From Bacteroidota bacterium (lineage in GTDB: Bacteria > Bacteroidota > Bacteroidia > Cytophagales > Cyclobacteriaceae), in NCBI GenBank assembly GCA_023417955.1, contig JAEZDW010000308.1:1-16017 (forward strand): a stretch of 16,017 nucleotides of DNA, read 5' to 3'. Positions within the stretch are counted from its first letter, which is position 1, and each line of letters begins with the position of its first letter. The notes under the pieces are model-generated. The model ran no database searches. It saw nothing but the letters and a program-made list of their open reading frames with translations, and was not told where the DNA came from. A program made the position numbers and the translations under genes. Below are positions 15,126 through 16,017 of this stretch, piece after piece.

Positions 15126-16017
15126 CTATTCTGACCTTTTCGCATTGATCGGGAACGTACCGAATTGTCCGACGGTCATATTTCCATTGAACTCATCGTT
15201 ACTGATTGTACCCGTTACGTGTATTTTCATGCTATTGCCTCCGAAGGAAACTTCATAGCTGTAAGAAAGTTCGTTGCCGACAAGTTTGATGTCGCTGAGC
15301 TGATTTTCATTCGGGAAACGGTTGTTGGAAATCGTTCCACTTAATTGATCACCGTCTTTTGCGATTTTGAAGTTACCGGCTCCACCCTGGGGTGAGTCTA
15401 CTGTGTATGCCCATGTACCAACAGGGTTTACAACGGCTGCGGTATCCTTTTCAACCATCTTGTCATTGGGTATGGTCTGAGCAGGTGCACCGCCACGCAT
15501 TCCGCCATTTCCACCGCGGTTCATTCCGCCGCCACCACCCGTGGGCTGGGCGCCAGTGTCCATTCCCATACCATCGCCACTACCACCATCTTTCAGGTCG
15601 TCGTTGTTTATCCTGCTGCTGCGGCGACGCGGTCCCTGATCAACGCTCATCTTACCAAAACGGTAGCTGCCGTTAATACGGAAGCTCAGGTTGTTCATTG
15701 TGTTCATGCTGAACTGGCTTACCTGCGGTGTGACAGTTTCGCTCTTTATCTTGATGCTTTTTTGGAGGAAGTTTTCCAATCCGAAACCGATGCTGCCTCG
15801 CTTCTCATTAAACTCTTTGCGTAAACCAAGGCTGTACATTCTGAAGTTGCCCTGAAATCCCTGGAGATTTACCTGTCTTCCGCGACCGAATCCGAAGAAC
15901 TGAGCGGCCCAGCCTTTGTTGAGGTTGTAACTTCCGAAGACCCTGCCACTGATAACCCAGCCCTCATTGTTGGCGCGGAATAACGGGTCAGGAACGTTGT
16001 TGTCAAGCACAGAGTAA
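15126..16017 (-). CDS. Outer-membrane beta-barrel family protein, C-terminal part, with extra beta-rich domain (5' end cut by window edge)
   Basis: The frame enters from the right edge (last visible codons TCT and TAC with no start), so the N-terminus is missing. A GTG at 16008-16010 is not a convincing start. The first about 120 visible residues are transmembrane strands of the TonB-receptor-like outer-membrane protein beta-barrel family (WVISGRVFGSYNLNKGW, FRMYSLGLRKEF, GSIGFGLENFL, LSFRINGSYRFGKM), followed by the basic RRRSSRINNDDLK tail common after the last strand. Unusually, a Gly/Met-rich linker follows (about 15480-15590, low complexity). A domain of about 95 residues comes next, VGTWAYTVDSPQGGAGNFKI ... 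FGTFPINAKRSE, with the look of a small lipocalin-like beta sandwich/barrel seen in secreted proteins. The barrel's C-terminus faces the periplasm, so the extra domain is inferred to be periplasmic. Confidence 0.85.
   Translation of the reverse strand, partial: YSVLDNNVPDPLFRANNEGWVISGRVFGSYNLNKGWAAQFFGFGRGRQVNLQGFQGNFRMYSLGLRKEFNEKRGSIGFGLENFLQKSIKIKSETVTPQVSQFSMNTMNNLSFRINGSYRFGKMSVDQGPRRRSSRINNDDLKDGGSGDGMGMDTGAQPTGGGGGMNRGGNGGMRGGAPAQTIPNDKMVEKDTAAVVNPVGTWAYTVDSPQGGAGNFKIAKDGDQLSGTISNNRFPNENQLSDIKLVGNELSYSYEVSFGGNSMKIHVTGTISNDEFNGNMTVGQFGTFPINAKRSE
15480..15590 (-). repeat. Low-complexity Gly/Met/Asn-rich linker region
   Basis: The region codes for runs of GGGGG, MNRGGNGGMRGG and DGMGMDTG within the right-edge outer-membrane protein gene. 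It joins the beta-barrel to the C-terminal domain. The short codon-level repeats make its length likely to vary between strains. Confidence 0.6.

Noticed and set aside
16008..16010. GTG as start of the right-edge outer-membrane gene
   Set aside because: The frame stays open to the window edge and the visible sequence begins in the middle of barrel strands, so the true start lies outside the window.

Overview
The window looks like chromosomal DNA of a Bacteroidota species, probably Cytophagales-like. The evidence is a protein with a C-terminal type IX secretion sorting domain, an outer-membrane beta-barrel protein of the TonB-receptor type, starts without recognisable Shine-Dalgarno sequences, and a TAnnTTTG-like box. 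No tRNA, rRNA, CRISPR array or intact mobile element is visible. This assignment is inferred from sequence features only, without a database search.

Region 1 (1-3876, all minus strand) holds two ammonium transporter genes separated by a small unknown gene and a gene-free stretch of about 750 bp. The left amt is intact as far as it goes and runs off the left edge. The second amt (2314-3636) would be a full-length transporter but has an in-frame TAA at codon 56, inside the first conserved membrane helix. Both amt genes carry the same roughly 56-base upstream block: a GGTT/AACC inverted repeat, an A8 tract and TAGGTAGGGT at near-identical spacing. This suggests a shared nitrogen-responsive control. 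The gene-free stretch holds five tandem copies of an 11-bp unit.

Region 2 (3877-9236, minus strand) holds a monocistronic outer-membrane beta-barrel protein with its own terminator, then a probable four-gene operon. In transcription order these are an FAD-linked oxidase (GlcD/D-lactate dehydrogenase type), a small membrane protein, a DUF1080 lipoprotein and glutamine-hydrolysing asparagine synthetase (asnB). Gaps are 40, 16 and 11 bp.

Region 3 (9237-15102, plus strand) diverges from the operon across only 36 bp. It encodes an NlpC/P60 lipoprotein, a Tat-exported glycosylasparaginase-type Ntn hydrolase, CutC with a TTG start, and a large secreted CotH-kinase protein. The CotH protein has two lamin-tail domains, a chitobiase-like domain, an inserted jelly-roll and a T9SS sorting domain. 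A bidirectional terminator separates it from the convergent right-edge gene.

Region 4 (15126-end, minus strand) is the C-terminal part of an outer-membrane beta-barrel protein carrying an unusual Gly/Met-rich linker and an extra beta-rich domain after the barrel.

The loose functional theme is nitrogen handling (two ammonium transporters, asparagine synthetase, a periplasmic asparaginase-family enzyme) among envelope and secreted proteins. I found no convincing new multi-gene system. The strongest leads are the interrupted amt with its conserved control block, the 11-bp tandem repeat, and the domain architectures of the two large surface proteins.
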